NCBI GenBank assembly: GCA_014695295.1
Contig: JACJNY010000063.1
Location: 124,001-188,000, forward strand
Origin: Microcoleus sp. FACHB-61
Lineage (GTDB): Bacteria > Cyanobacteriota > Cyanobacteriia > Cyanobacteriales > Microcoleaceae
Reading direction: 5' to 3'
Length of the DNA: 64,000 nt
Positions 43,646-51,369 of this stretch are shown here, one piece after another. The translations under genes were made by a program, and so were the position numbers. The notes under the pieces were generated by a model. That model was not told where the DNA came from, did not search any database, and saw only the letters and a program-made list of their open reading frames with translations. Within the stretch, counting starts at the first letter, position 1. The number at the start of each line of letters is the position of its first letter.

Positions 43646-44560
43646 ATGTCTTTCCTCAGTGCTCAAACAGAATTTGGATTCAAAAAAATCTTTGCTTCGC
43701 CCCAGAGCAAAGACATTTTGATTAGCTTCCTCAATGCTATGCTGTATGACGCACAGCCAACCATTGAAGACTTAGAAATTATTGACCCTTACGCCGCGCC
43801 GAGCGTTACTGGATTAAAAGACACTTACCTAGATGTTAAAGCCAAAATTACAGGCAACAAAACTGTGATTATCGAAATGCAGGTAATAAATGTAGAAGCT
43901 TTTACTAAACGGGTAGTGTACAATGCCGCCAAAACCTACGCAACTCAACTCAGACCCAGGGAAGGATACTCGAAATTAAATCCTCTCATTGCTTTAACAA
44001 TTACTGATTTTATTTTATTTGAAAATACAGAAAAATTTTTCACCCATTTTGTCTTTAAAGAACTCCAAGAAAACTTCGAGTATTATAACAGAGAAATCGA
44101 ATTAGTGTTTGTCGAACTGCCAAAGTTTAACAAAGAACTGGAACAAGTCGAAAACATAATTCAAAGCTGGATTTATTTTATAAAAAATGCTCCCCTCTTC
44201 GATGAAATTCCGGAAAAATTTGCATCAATTCCCGAAATTCAAACAGCTTTTTCCATCGCCAGCAGAACAAATTTAACCCTTAAGGAATTAGAGGAATTGG
44301 AAAAGCGGGAAATGTTTTTTGAAGACCAGCGCGGTGCTATTATTAAAGGGATGCAAGAAGGTCGCCAAGAAGGTCTAATTGAGGGGCAAACAGGATTAAT
44401 CCTGCGTCTACTCCGGCGGCGCACTGGCGAAATCCCACCAGAAACTAAAACTCGCATTCGGCAGTTATCTCTCGAACAATTAGAGGATTTAGGAGAAGTC
44501 TTGTTAGATTTTACCAGTCAAGAGGATTTGATAGCTTGGTTGGAATCAACTTCAGCATGA
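43646..44560 (+). CDS. Rpn-family recombination-promoting nuclease / PD-(D/E)XK transposase-like protein
   Basis: This protein has 304 residues. FLSAQTEFGFKKIFASPQSK, then LKDTYLDVKAKITGNKTVII with EMQV gives the D...ExQ form of the PD-(D/E)XK nuclease site (~residues 60-80) typical of the Rpn/PDDEXK_2 family. The C-terminal ~60 residues (IKGMQEGRQEGLIEGQTGLI ... LSLEQLEDLGEVLLDF) are the usual Gly/Gln/Glu repeat and helical tail. Such genes are numerous in cyanobacteria and move between loci; E. coli RpnA cuts DNA and promotes RecA-independent recombination. No terminal repeats are obvious. It starts 23 bases after the HEAT gene. Confidence 0.9.
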   Translation: MSFLSAQTEFGFKKIFASPQSKDILISFLNAMLYDAQPTIEDLEIIDPYAAPSVTGLKDTYLDVKAKITGNKTVIIEMQVINVEAFTKRVVYNAAKTYATQLRPREGYSKLNPLIALTITDFILFENTEKFFTHFVFKELQENFEYYNREIELVFVELPKFNKELEQVENIIQSWIYFIKNAPLFDEIPEKFASIPEIQTAFSIASRTNLTLKELEELEKREMFFEDQRGAIIKGMQEGRQEGLIEGQTGLILRLLRRRTGEIPPETKTRIRQLSLEQLEDLGEVLLDFTSQEDLIAWLESTSA

Positions 44561-44674
44561 ATTTATAATAACTTTTGCACTCCTGATACTAAATCCGGCT
44601 TTCATACCCCCTTTATTCTTTAGTCGCTGCCTGCGGGCTGTGTTTGTGTAGTAGCGGTTTCCACCGCCGAATTT

Positions 44675-45448
44675 CTAATCTAATAAGTCGGGTTCCCGAC
44701 GCACTATCATGTCATAAAGCGGTTGAAAGCTAAACCATCCCATGCGGTGAGACCCTACTTGCTGCTGTGTAAAACGCGCACATTCTGGCTTGATGAGAAT
44801 TGGTTTTCCCGCTGCTTCGGCCATTAACTGCGCTTGACAAGAACGTTCCATTGAAATAAACCACCAAGCTGCTTCATCTACTGTTTGACCTACTGTTAAC
44901 AGTCCGTGATTTTGTAAGATAACGGCTTTTTTGTTACCTAAAGTTTTGGCGATGCGTTTAGCTTCTTCGATTTCCAAAACAACTCCGGTGTAATCGTCAA
45001 ATAAAGCTTGGTCTTCATAAAAAGAACAAGCATCTTGCGTCAGCGGGTCAAGCAGGCGGCCCAAACTCGACCAACTTTTGCCGTAGGGAGAATGAGCGTG
45101 GGCTGCTGCGATTACGTCGGGGCGGGCGCTGTGCACTTGGGAATGAATGGCAAATGCTGCTTCGTTTACGGGTTTATTTCCTTCAACAACTTCGCCTTTG
45201 TGGTTGACTAAAATTAGGTCGCTGACTCGAATTAAACTAAAGTGCATTCCAAAAGAATTGACCCAGAAATGGTCGAGGTGTTCGGGGTCGCGGACGGTGA
45301 TATGTCCGGCCACTCCTTCGCTGAATCCGAAGCGGGCAAATAATCGGAATGCGGCGGCTAAACGCTGTTTGCGGTGGCGGCGTTCTTCTTCAAGTGAGTT
45401 GAATGTTGGGGGTTGAAAAGTGACTTTGGGAATTTTTAATGCAATCAT
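44675..45448 (-). CDS. Class II aldolase/adducin-family protein
   Basis: This 257-residue protein belongs to the zinc-dependent class II aldolase fold (fuculose-phosphate aldolase type). FGFSEGVAGHITVRDPEHLD, AAHAHSPYGKSWSSLGR (zinc His pair) and VILQNHGLLTVGQTVDEAAW with the third His are all present. EEERRHRKQRLAAAFRLF begins the domain. The members with this layout are often annotated only as aldolase/adducin; which sugar or hydroxy-acid it uses is unknown. The VOC-protein gene is 54 bases upstream on the same strand. Confidence 0.88.
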   Translation of the reverse strand: MIALKIPKVTFQPPTFNSLEEERRHRKQRLAAAFRLFARFGFSEGVAGHITVRDPEHLDHFWVNSFGMHFSLIRVSDLILVNHKGEVVEGNKPVNEAAFAIHSQVHSARPDVIAAAHAHSPYGKSWSSLGRLLDPLTQDACSFYEDQALFDDYTGVVLEIEEAKRIAKTLGNKKAVILQNHGLLTVGQTVDEAAWWFISMERSCQAQLMAEAAGKPILIKPECARFTQQQVGSHRMGWFSFQPLYDMIVRREPDLLD

Positions 45449-45502
45449 AGTTGTTGGGTAATTGGTAAGTGTAATTGGTAATTGGTGATTGGGAGTGACA
45501 AG

Positions 45503-46195
45503 TTAAATTTTAGAAGTTTTTTCCTTCTTCATTCTTCCTTCACTGAGGCGCAAACCTGCAATGTTTTTGCAGTCGAAAGTAGCGTTGTTCCCGGGGTGGC
45601 GCTCGATTAATTCGATGATTTGTCCGGCGGGGTTTTGCACAAACCACTGGGTTAATGAGCCGTAGTTTAGAGGACGCTCTGATAGCGGTTTAAAGTTTTT
45701 ATCTTGCCAGATTTTACCAGCATTCTGCACGTTTTCTACTCGAAGCGCGACGTGGTGAACTGCTGTTAATCCTCTTTCTTGCTGGAAGCGGTTTTTTTGG
45801 TCGCCGACTGCGTGGGGCGCATCTAATACTACTAAGCCTCCGGCTGGCATTAATAAGGTCATTAAATGCAGCCACAAGTCGGAGGGAACGTTAATGTTTG
45901 CCGCACAAAAGTTAATCGGGAATAAGTCGGGGCCTTCGACAATTTTGGCACCGAAGGGGCGGAAAGATGCGGCGTAGTTTTCGAGTTCGCTTCGGCTGGG
46001 AAAGGTGATGACAAAGTGGTCGATCGCAACTTGTTCGCCGTACAGGTGGGTTTCAAACGTCCAGGTTGTTAAAAATTCGGGAGTGATAAAGTTGGGGTTG
46101 AATTCCAGCAAGCCATTTTTTTCGATGAAAAATGAGTCAAGATGGCTGTCAAGGTGGCGATCGAACTTTAGGGTTTTTAGATTCAAGTCTTTCAT
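45503..46195 (-). CDS. VOC/glyoxalase-superfamily protein
   Basis: This protein has 230 residues, starting at ATG 46195 (MKDLNLKTLKFDRHL); an in-frame GTG lies nine bases earlier. Two vicinal-oxygen-chelate modules can be seen: EQVAIDHFVITFPSRSELEN in the first half, and LTAVHHVALRVENVQNAGKI with NPAGQIIELIERHPG in the second. The His and Glu of VHHVAL and IIELIE could bind a metal. The function (dioxygenase, lyase or resistance type) is unknown. With the aldolase gene it may form a small catabolic operon. Confidence 0.75.
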   Translation of the reverse strand: MKDLNLKTLKFDRHLDSHLDSFFIEKNGLLEFNPNFITPEFLTTWTFETHLYGEQVAIDHFVITFPSRSELENYAASFRPFGAKIVEGPDLFPINFCAANINVPSDLWLHLMTLLMPAGGLVVLDAPHAVGDQKNRFQQERGLTAVHHVALRVENVQNAGKIWQDKNFKPLSERPLNYGSLTQWFVQNPAGQIIELIERHPGNNATFDCKNIAGLRLSEGRMKKEKTSKI

Positions 46196-46360
46196 GTATC
46201 TCACCCGATGTTAACTCCGCAAAACTGCGAATTGTGTCTACAAGCTAAAGTTGACACACATTTGGTGCGCCTTCCGTCAAAAATAACACAAAATTTAATA
46301 CAGGCAAGCAGAACGCGCGATCGCAACTCCCAAACCTTTATATAGCGAGTATTCCCCAAT

Positions 46361-46395
46361 CTAAAATCTAAAATCTAAAATCTAAAATCTAAAAT
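46361..46395. repeat. Heptamer tandem repeat (CTAAAAT) x5
   Basis: Five exact copies of CTAAAAT lie at 46361-46395. This is a short tandemly repeated repetitive sequence typical of filamentous cyanobacteria. It runs into the 3' end of the flavoprotein gene, whose last codons and stop are made of it. Three copies of the same heptamer occur at 48070-48090. Confidence 0.95.
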
Positions 46396-47647
46396 CGGAT
46401 GGTTTGCCGATCGCGTTTCCGGCCAACCACGCTGTAGTCCAGGCACTTTGGAAGTTGAAACCGCCCGTCACGCCGTCGATATCCAAGATTTCGCCCGCAA
46501 AGAAAAGTCCGGGACAGCGGCGGCTTTCCATTGTCTTAAAATCGACTTCTTTGAGGTTGACACCGCCGCAGGTGACGAACTCTTCTTTAAATGCGCCTTT
46601 TCCTGCAATCTGATATTCGCCTTGAACGAGTTCTTGCAGGAGGCGATCGAGGGTTTTGTTAGATAAGTCGGCCCAGCGTTTTTGCTCATCAATGCCGATC
46701 GAACTTGTCAAGCGTTCCCAGAGGCGGCGCGGCACCGGAAACGGACAGCTAGAGACAATCAATCGGTGCGACAACTGCGACTTAACCGCTAGCAGTTGCT
46801 GCCGCAAAACTTCCGCATTGTACTGGGGAAGCCAATTAATCAGCACAGATGTTTTATAATGGCGATCGTGCAAAAATCTCGCACCCCAAGCCGAAAGTTT
46901 CAGTACAGCAGGCCCGCTTAAACCCCAGTGAGTAATTAGCAAAGGCCCGCTTTGTTCTAATTTAGCTCCCGGCAATTTCACCTTAGCATTAGGAACAGAA
47001 ATTCCGGCTAATTCTTTGATTCTGCTGTCGGAAATATTAAAAGTAAATAGAGAAGGAACGGGCTGTTCTACAGTATTACCTAAATCTTTTGCCCACTTAT
47101 AACCCGACGGATTGCTGCCTGTAGCGAGAAGAATGCGATCGCACTTAAATCTCTCCCCCGACTTCAACTCAATTTCAAACCTAGGGGCGGTGTCGCCGTC
47201 TTCGCCCTCTGCGCTGTTGTTTGTTAACTTCTTTACTGAAACTACTGCATCGCCGGTGCGAATTTTTACGCCTGCATCCTCAGCAGCCCGGATCAAACAG
47301 TTAACTATTGTCGCCGAATCGTCTGTGATCGGAAACATTCGCCCGTCTTCTTCTGTTTTCAACTTCACACCGTGACCGGCAAACCATTCTACAGTATCGC
47401 GGGGTTGAAAGCGAGTAAAAGCACCGCGCAGAGCTTTCCCTCCTCTGGGGTAATTCTGCACTAAAACACCGGGGTCAAAACAAGCGTGAGTCACATTGCA
47501 GCGCCCGCCGCCCGAGATGCGAACTTTTGCCAGGAGTTGCCGGCCAGCTTCTAGTAAAGTGACGCGGGCCTGCGGGTAGCTTTTGGCACAGGTAATTGCA
47601 CTAAAAAAACCAGCAGCACCGCCGCCGATAACTGTAATTTTGAGCAT
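46382..47647 (-). CDS. BaiN/HI0933-family FAD oxidoreductase
   Basis: This 421-residue flavoprotein begins MLKITVIGGGAAGFFSAITC (FAD dinucleotide site GGGAAG at 8-13). I chose ATG at 47647 over a TTG at 47659. VRISGGGRCNVTHACFDP and GLFFAGEILDIDGVTGGFNF are signatures of the HI0933/BaiN family, whose known member reduces dehydro-bile acids; most members are of unknown role. The rubredoxin gene ends 24 bases upstream on the same strand, so this enzyme may exchange electrons with it. The C-terminal SDFRF and stop are encoded by the heptamer repeat. Confidence 0.88.
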   Translation of the reverse strand: MLKITVIGGGAAGFFSAITCAKSYPQARVTLLEAGRQLLAKVRISGGGRCNVTHACFDPGVLVQNYPRGGKALRGAFTRFQPRDTVEWFAGHGVKLKTEEDGRMFPITDDSATIVNCLIRAAEDAGVKIRTGDAVVSVKKLTNNSAEGEDGDTAPRFEIELKSGERFKCDRILLATGSNPSGYKWAKDLGNTVEQPVPSLFTFNISDSRIKELAGISVPNAKVKLPGAKLEQSGPLLITHWGLSGPAVLKLSAWGARFLHDRHYKTSVLINWLPQYNAEVLRQQLLAVKSQLSHRLIVSSCPFPVPRRLWERLTSSIGIDEQKRWADLSNKTLDRLLQELVQGEYQIAGKGAFKEEFVTCGGVNLKEVDFKTMESRRCPGLFFAGEILDIDGVTGGFNFQSAWTTAWLAGNAIGKPSDFRF

Positions 47648-47671
47648 TCGATCGGACAAATTTTTTCTCGC

Positions 47672-47830
47672 TTATTCTGGTTCAAAATCGGATTTGGCCG
47701 CCCCGCAAGTGGGACAAACCCAATCGTCGGGGATCTCTTCAAAGGGAGTACCGGGCTCTATGCCTCCGTCGGGGTCGCCTACTTCTGGATCGTAGACGTA
47801 ATTGCAAACTGTACAAACGTATTTTTGCAT
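47672..47830 (-). CDS. Rubredoxin (soluble, short)
   Basis: This 52-residue iron-sulfur protein reads [20 protein letters not shown], then [20 protein letters not shown] and [12 protein letters not shown]. The two CxxC pairs, CTVC and CPTC, bind one iron, and DDWVCPxCGxxKxxF is the rubredoxin signature. Unlike the cyanobacterial photosystem-assembly factor RubA it has no C-terminal membrane span, so it is a soluble electron carrier. It lies directly upstream of the BaiN-like flavoprotein gene on the same strand. Confidence 0.95.
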   Translation of the reverse strand: MQKYVCTVCNYVYDPEVGDPDGGIEPGTPFEEIPDDWVCPTCGAAKSDFEPE

Positions 47831-47892
47831 TTGCTTAACTCAACTTTATATTGTAAGCTTATAGATTGTACTGGACAACGCAACCTAGTGCA

Positions 47893-47996
47893 ATATAGCA
47901 ATCCTCAATGAGTCGTAAATTTTTTACCCCACCCCAACCCTCCCCTTGGTAAGGGGAGGGAGTAAGAAATTCACAAATAATTTAGGATTGCTATAT
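47893..47996. mobile_element. 104-bp MITE-like element with 13-bp terminal inverted repeats
   Basis: Perfect termini ATATAGCAATCCT (47893-47905) and AGGATTGCTATAT (47984-47996). Inside is a strong hairpin CCCTCCCCTT-GGT-AAGGGGAGGG (47938-47960). It has no coding capacity. The layout is that of a miniature inverted-repeat element moved by a transposase elsewhere. It lies 62 bases upstream of the rubredoxin gene. Confidence 0.8.
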
Positions 47997-48069
47997 CACT
48001 TTCAAAAAGTAATGAGACTTTCGGTAATTTCCAAGTCTTTACGAATTAAGTTTTGCGCCATTTTAAAAT

Positions 48070-48090
48070 CTAAAATCTAAAATCTAAAAT
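48070..48090. repeat. Heptamer tandem repeat (CTAAAAT) x3
   Basis: Three exact copies of the same heptamer as at 46361, here just beyond the 3'-side terminator hairpin of the ChaB-domain gene. Confidence 0.9.
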
Positions 48091-48095
48091 CGTAA

Positions 48096-48125
48096 AAGCC
48101 TCCAGAACCGCAGTTCTAGAGGCTT
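48096..48125 (-). terminator. Hairpin downstream of the ChaB-domain gene
   Basis: Arms AAGCCTCCAGAAC and GTTCTAGAGGCTT pair over 13 positions with one mismatch and a four-base loop. It is followed on the minus strand by TTTTACG, and on the plus strand by GATTGTATTTTTT. It lies 37 bases beyond the stop of the minus-strand gene and is a likely terminator. Confidence 0.7.
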
Positions 48126-48161
48126 GATTGTATTTTTTATTAGTTTACTGCGATTGGAAGA

Positions 48162-48929
48162 CTAGACTTTCGCTAAAGGCTTAGTCCAAACGCCGCTTTC
48201 ATCTTCTTCGTATTGCTGGTGAATGGCGTCCCAAGCAGTGTGTTCAGCTTGTATCGAGTCGTTGGTTTCGTCAAATGCGGCGTTGTAGGATTCGATAAAG
48301 GTTTTTTGAGCTTCTGCCGACAGGTGCGATCGCACTTCTGGAGACAAGTCTGCCGGACTATTGCAGCGACCTTTGACGGCGCGCGGCAGCGTCATTTCGC
48401 TAATAGCTATCTCTTCGCCACCTGCACTTTCTAGCAAGAGTTGAAATTCGCCCGATTTATCTGCGGGAACTTCTGCCATTACGAGAAATTCGCCTGCTTC
48501 AACGCGGGTTTGATAGATAGTTGCTTTCTCTTCCGGCATTCCCAAAGCGACTAAAGCCGAAACTAGACCCGCACCGGCCGAACCTGCGATCGCCCCGCTA
48601 GCTGCACCCAACAGTACAGCACCCAGCGGGCCCGCCGAGACTACTGCACCGACAAAGGGAATAAACAGCACGCCGACGCCAGTTAGCAAACCCAAAAAAG
48701 AACCGAATAAGGAACCAAAAATTGCCCCGCTTCGCAGACCGCCTAAAATTACATCTTTTTTAGTAATAAAGCCGGCAATTTTAGTTTTAGACTGAAAGTT
48801 TTTTCCCATTACTGAGATGTGGTCGCGGGAAACTCCGCGATCGAGCAAGCGCCGAATTACGCCGTCTAATTGTTCTTCTTCCTTAAATACGGCTGAAACT
48901 GTGCGTTCGGCTAAATATTCCTCGGTCAT
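48162..48929 (-). CDS. Stress-type membrane protein with glycine-zipper core and ChaB domain
   Basis: This protein has 255 residues. Residues ~1-50 ([20 protein letters not shown]) resemble the general-stress-protein 17M/YflT N-terminus. Residues ~60-130 form a Gly/Ala-rich hydrophobic block with three or so spans ([40 protein letters not shown]). Residues ~185-250 match the ChaB domain ([20 protein letters not shown], then [20 protein letters not shown]). ChaB is linked to cation transport regulation in E. coli by old annotation only. The role is probably an envelope stress response; not proven. AGGAGG at 48932-48937 (read on the minus strand) serves the ATG. Confidence 0.8.
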   Translation of the reverse strand: MTEEYLAERTVSAVFKEEEQLDGVIRRLLDRGVSRDHISVMGKNFQSKTKIAGFITKKDVILGGLRSGAIFGSLFGSFLGLLTGVGVLFIPFVGAVVSAGPLGAVLLGAASGAIAGSAGAGLVSALVALGMPEEKATIYQTRVEAGEFLVMAEVPADKSGEFQLLLESAGGEEIAISEMTLPRAVKGRCNSPADLSPEVRSHLSAEAQKTFIESYNAAFDETNDSIQAEHTAWDAIHQQYEEDESGVWTKPLAKV

Positions 48930-49147
48930 TTTACCTCCTTGATGGTTGGTCGATTAGTTGTGCTTTTTTTAAGTATAGGAAGACACGGTAGGGCGAGCGC
49001 ATCGACCTTGAGATAGAGGTCAATTATCGGATATAGTTTGAGGCTCTATCAAAAGAGTTAATGATTTTTTTTAGTGGCGATAGCTCATCTTTTACTAACA
49101 GTTATTTAGCTCTACTATAAGCTCCAAACTATTCCTATCATATTCTA

Positions 49148-49444
49148 TTATAACGGCTTAACTTTGGTCGTATATGCAGATTCCAAGCCCTCCCACTCAG
49201 TGTTTTCTGCGGCTATATCCGCGTCAATTTTGTCTTGGTTCGCATAATAGTAGGCTAGTGCACCATAAATCGGTGCTAAAGTCAAGTGCGGTTTTTCATC
49301 AATGATTTGTTCTTGAGTCAGCCCAGCATTAAAATCAGTAGCAATATTTTCTAGGGTAATTCGGGTTCAGGCGATGCGGGGGCGGCCGCCGCAAGTTCCC
49401 AGCGTGGTGACAATTAGCGTTCCAATCTCAACGGTAGTTGTCAT
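49148..49444 (-). pseudogene. DUF433 antitoxin-like gene with one in-frame TGA
   Basis: From ATG at 49444 the frame reads MTTTVEIGTLIVTTLGTCGG, RPRIA, stop, TRITLENIATDFNAGLTQEQ, IIDEKPHLTLAPIYGALAYY and on to a natural stop at 49148. The family has RIAGTRIT at this place, so the 26th codon was GGA (Gly) and is now TGA (49367-49369). Everything else is intact, which points to a recent inactivation. DUF433 proteins are HTH-type partners of PIN-like toxins in many cyanobacteria; no partner is left here. The rest of the 48930-49523 gap holds nothing I can name. Confidence 0.85.
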
Positions 49445-49523
49445 ATTTACCTAGATTGAGTTAACTTTACTCTATTGTAACGCAGCTTAATTTCTACCCG
49501 ATCGCATTTATCAAGGTTAATCA

Positions 49524-50213
49524 ATGCCACTATCACCCCTGTTTCCTGTCGTTCATCCCATTCTCAAATCTGCTTTTCCCAGATGTCTGTGGACGGGAGA
49601 TATCAACAGCCGAGAAATTGCCTTAACATTTGACGACGGGCCTCACCGGCAACACACACCTCAACTGTTAAAAATTTTAGATAAATATGACATAAAAGCT
49701 AGTTTTTTCTGGCTGGGATTTTGCGTTGACAGGCATCCAGAAACGGCTAAAGAAGTGTGCGATCGCGGACACTGGATCGGCCTCCACGGCTACCAGCATA
49801 TATCGTTCCCAAAACTCAAAACCCACGAACTCAAACAAAGTTTAGAAGACACGCAAAAAGCAATTGCCAAAGCTTGCGATTTAGATCCAAAATTAATCCT
49901 GGACGTGCGGCCGCCCAACGGCATTTTTACGCCCCGAACATTAGAGTTATTGCAACAGTGGGAATATCGCCCTGTAATGTGGAGTGTCGTCCCGGAAGAT
50001 TGGGTGCGACCGGGGGTTAGGAAAGTTATTAGTCGCGTCGTGCAGCAAACTGAAAACGGATCAATTATTGTACTGCACGATGGCTATTGCGGTGGCGAAG
50101 ATGTTGCTGCTTCTGCTGAGAAAATAATTCCATTGCTTTTGTATAAAGGTTACAAATTTGTGACAGTCGATCGACTGTGGCAACAAGCAAACATTCAAGT
50201 AAAAGCCAATTAA
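49524..50213 (+). CDS. Polysaccharide deacetylase (NodB domain)
   Basis: This 229-residue carbohydrate esterase family 4 protein removes N-acetyl groups from chitin-, peptidoglycan- or exopolysaccharide-type sugars. IALTFDDGPH has the catalytic and metal Asp pair (Asp37, Asp38), HWIGLHGYQHISFPKLK the metal His pair, LDVRPPNGIFTP the Arg motif and IIVLHDGYCGG the final His. There is no obvious signal peptide, so its compartment is unclear. The next gene starts four bases after its stop, so they form an operon. Confidence 0.9.
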   Translation: MPLSPLFPVVHPILKSAFPRCLWTGDINSREIALTFDDGPHRQHTPQLLKILDKYDIKASFFWLGFCVDRHPETAKEVCDRGHWIGLHGYQHISFPKLKTHELKQSLEDTQKAIAKACDLDPKLILDVRPPNGIFTPRTLELLQQWEYRPVMWSVVPEDWVRPGVRKVISRVVQQTENGSIIVLHDGYCGGEDVAASAEKIIPLLLYKGYKFVTVDRLWQQANIQVKAN

Positions 50214-50217
50214 GTCC

Positions 50218-51207
50218 ATGAACAAAAAAAGACTGTTTCTAGCATCTCTTTGTTTGGCGACTGCGGGATGGGCGATCGAGCTTTCTCCTGCTTCCATCAG
50301 TGCTGAAACTCCACTTGTAGTGCAGCAGCCAGACCGTGGCGTATCCGCGCCTGCAGCCAACTCGAAAACCCCTCAAGTCGAACTGCTAAATCCGGGAGTG
50401 GAACCCCGACAGCAACTGCGTTTAAAACCAGCTATCGATGTCAAAGAAACGACTGTTATGACCGTAAAAATGGATGTGGAAATATCCGCATCTGGTCGGT
50501 CTTCGCCTGCGGCTAAAATTCCTGTATCGGTGATGACTTTCGAGACAAAAGTCACTAAAATTGATCCCAACGGGGATATTCACTACGAGTTTGCTTATAC
50601 TAACTCAGATATCGCCGGCGATACTGGAAATATGCCGCCAGCCGTCCAAGATGCCATGCGTTCCGCACTCAAAAGCATGGTGGGAGTGAAAGGCTCTTTC
50701 ATCATAGACAATCGGGGTTTTCATAAAGGAGGTAGCTTTATTTTGCCCCAAGGAGCTGACAACAACCTCAAACAAATGGTTGGACAAATGTCTAAATCTA
50801 TAGAGCAACTTACCTCGCCACTACCCGCAGAAGCAGTCGGAAAAGGAGCCAAATGGCGCGTTTCTTCTTCCTCTGATTTCAGGGGCATGAATGTGAATGA
50901 CATTTCTACCTATGAATTGGCTAGCTGGCAAGATGGAGTTGCCTCTCTGAATGTAAGTATAGAGCAGCAAGCAAACCCTCAAAATATTACCTCTCCCCAA
51001 CTGCCTCCGGGAACTACCTTAACCCTAAAATCTTTTGCTTCTCAGGGTCGGGGAGCAACCACAATGCGATTGGATAGATTAATGCCTTTTCGGTCTACTG
51101 GGTCTGTTAGTTCCAATAGCGAAATGAGTGCTAAAAATGCTGGCAGTTCTCAAGAATTAACAATCACAACAAAAACGGTGATGGAGATGACTTTTGAGTC
51201 GAAGTAA
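50218..51207 (+). CDS. Exported protein of unknown function (DUF6263-like)
   Basis: This 329-residue protein begins with a signal peptide (MNKKRLFLASLCLATAGWAI ... SISAE). The mature part is rich in beta-strands; features are LRLKPAIDVKETTVMTVKMD, YEFAYTNSDIAGDTG, VGVKGSFIIDNRGFHKGGSF and EAVGKGAKWRVSSSSDFRGM, an order seen in DUF6263-type periplasmic proteins. I am not sure of the family. It follows the deacetylase gene by four bases and probably works with it in the envelope. Confidence 0.65.
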   Translation: MNKKRLFLASLCLATAGWAIELSPASISAETPLVVQQPDRGVSAPAANSKTPQVELLNPGVEPRQQLRLKPAIDVKETTVMTVKMDVEISASGRSSPAAKIPVSVMTFETKVTKIDPNGDIHYEFAYTNSDIAGDTGNMPPAVQDAMRSALKSMVGVKGSFIIDNRGFHKGGSFILPQGADNNLKQMVGQMSKSIEQLTSPLPAEAVGKGAKWRVSSSSDFRGMNVNDISTYELASWQDGVASLNVSIEQQANPQNITSPQLPPGTTLTLKSFASQGRGATTMRLDRLMPFRSTGSVSSNSEMSAKNAGSSQELTITTKTVMEMTFESK

Positions 51208-51234
51208 GCTTTATTATACCAACTGGAAAAAGTA

Positions 51235-51257
51235 GGGACACGGCAATGCCGTGTCCC
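51235..51257. repeat. Single palindrome of the GGACAC family
   Basis: GGGACACGGCA-A-TGCCGTGTCCC, a perfect 11+1+11 inverted repeat that differs from the units at 15291 only in the central base. It lies 28 bases downstream of the preceding stop and may also act as a terminator. Confidence 0.85.
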
Positions 51258-51369
51258 CGATCGCAGCTAAATTTTTAATAAATGGTATTAAATCCGGCTA
51301 ATATACTTGATATTATGTAAATTTTCCGAAACTTTCGATCGCCAATTTGCAAGTAGAGGAGTCTGTTCT

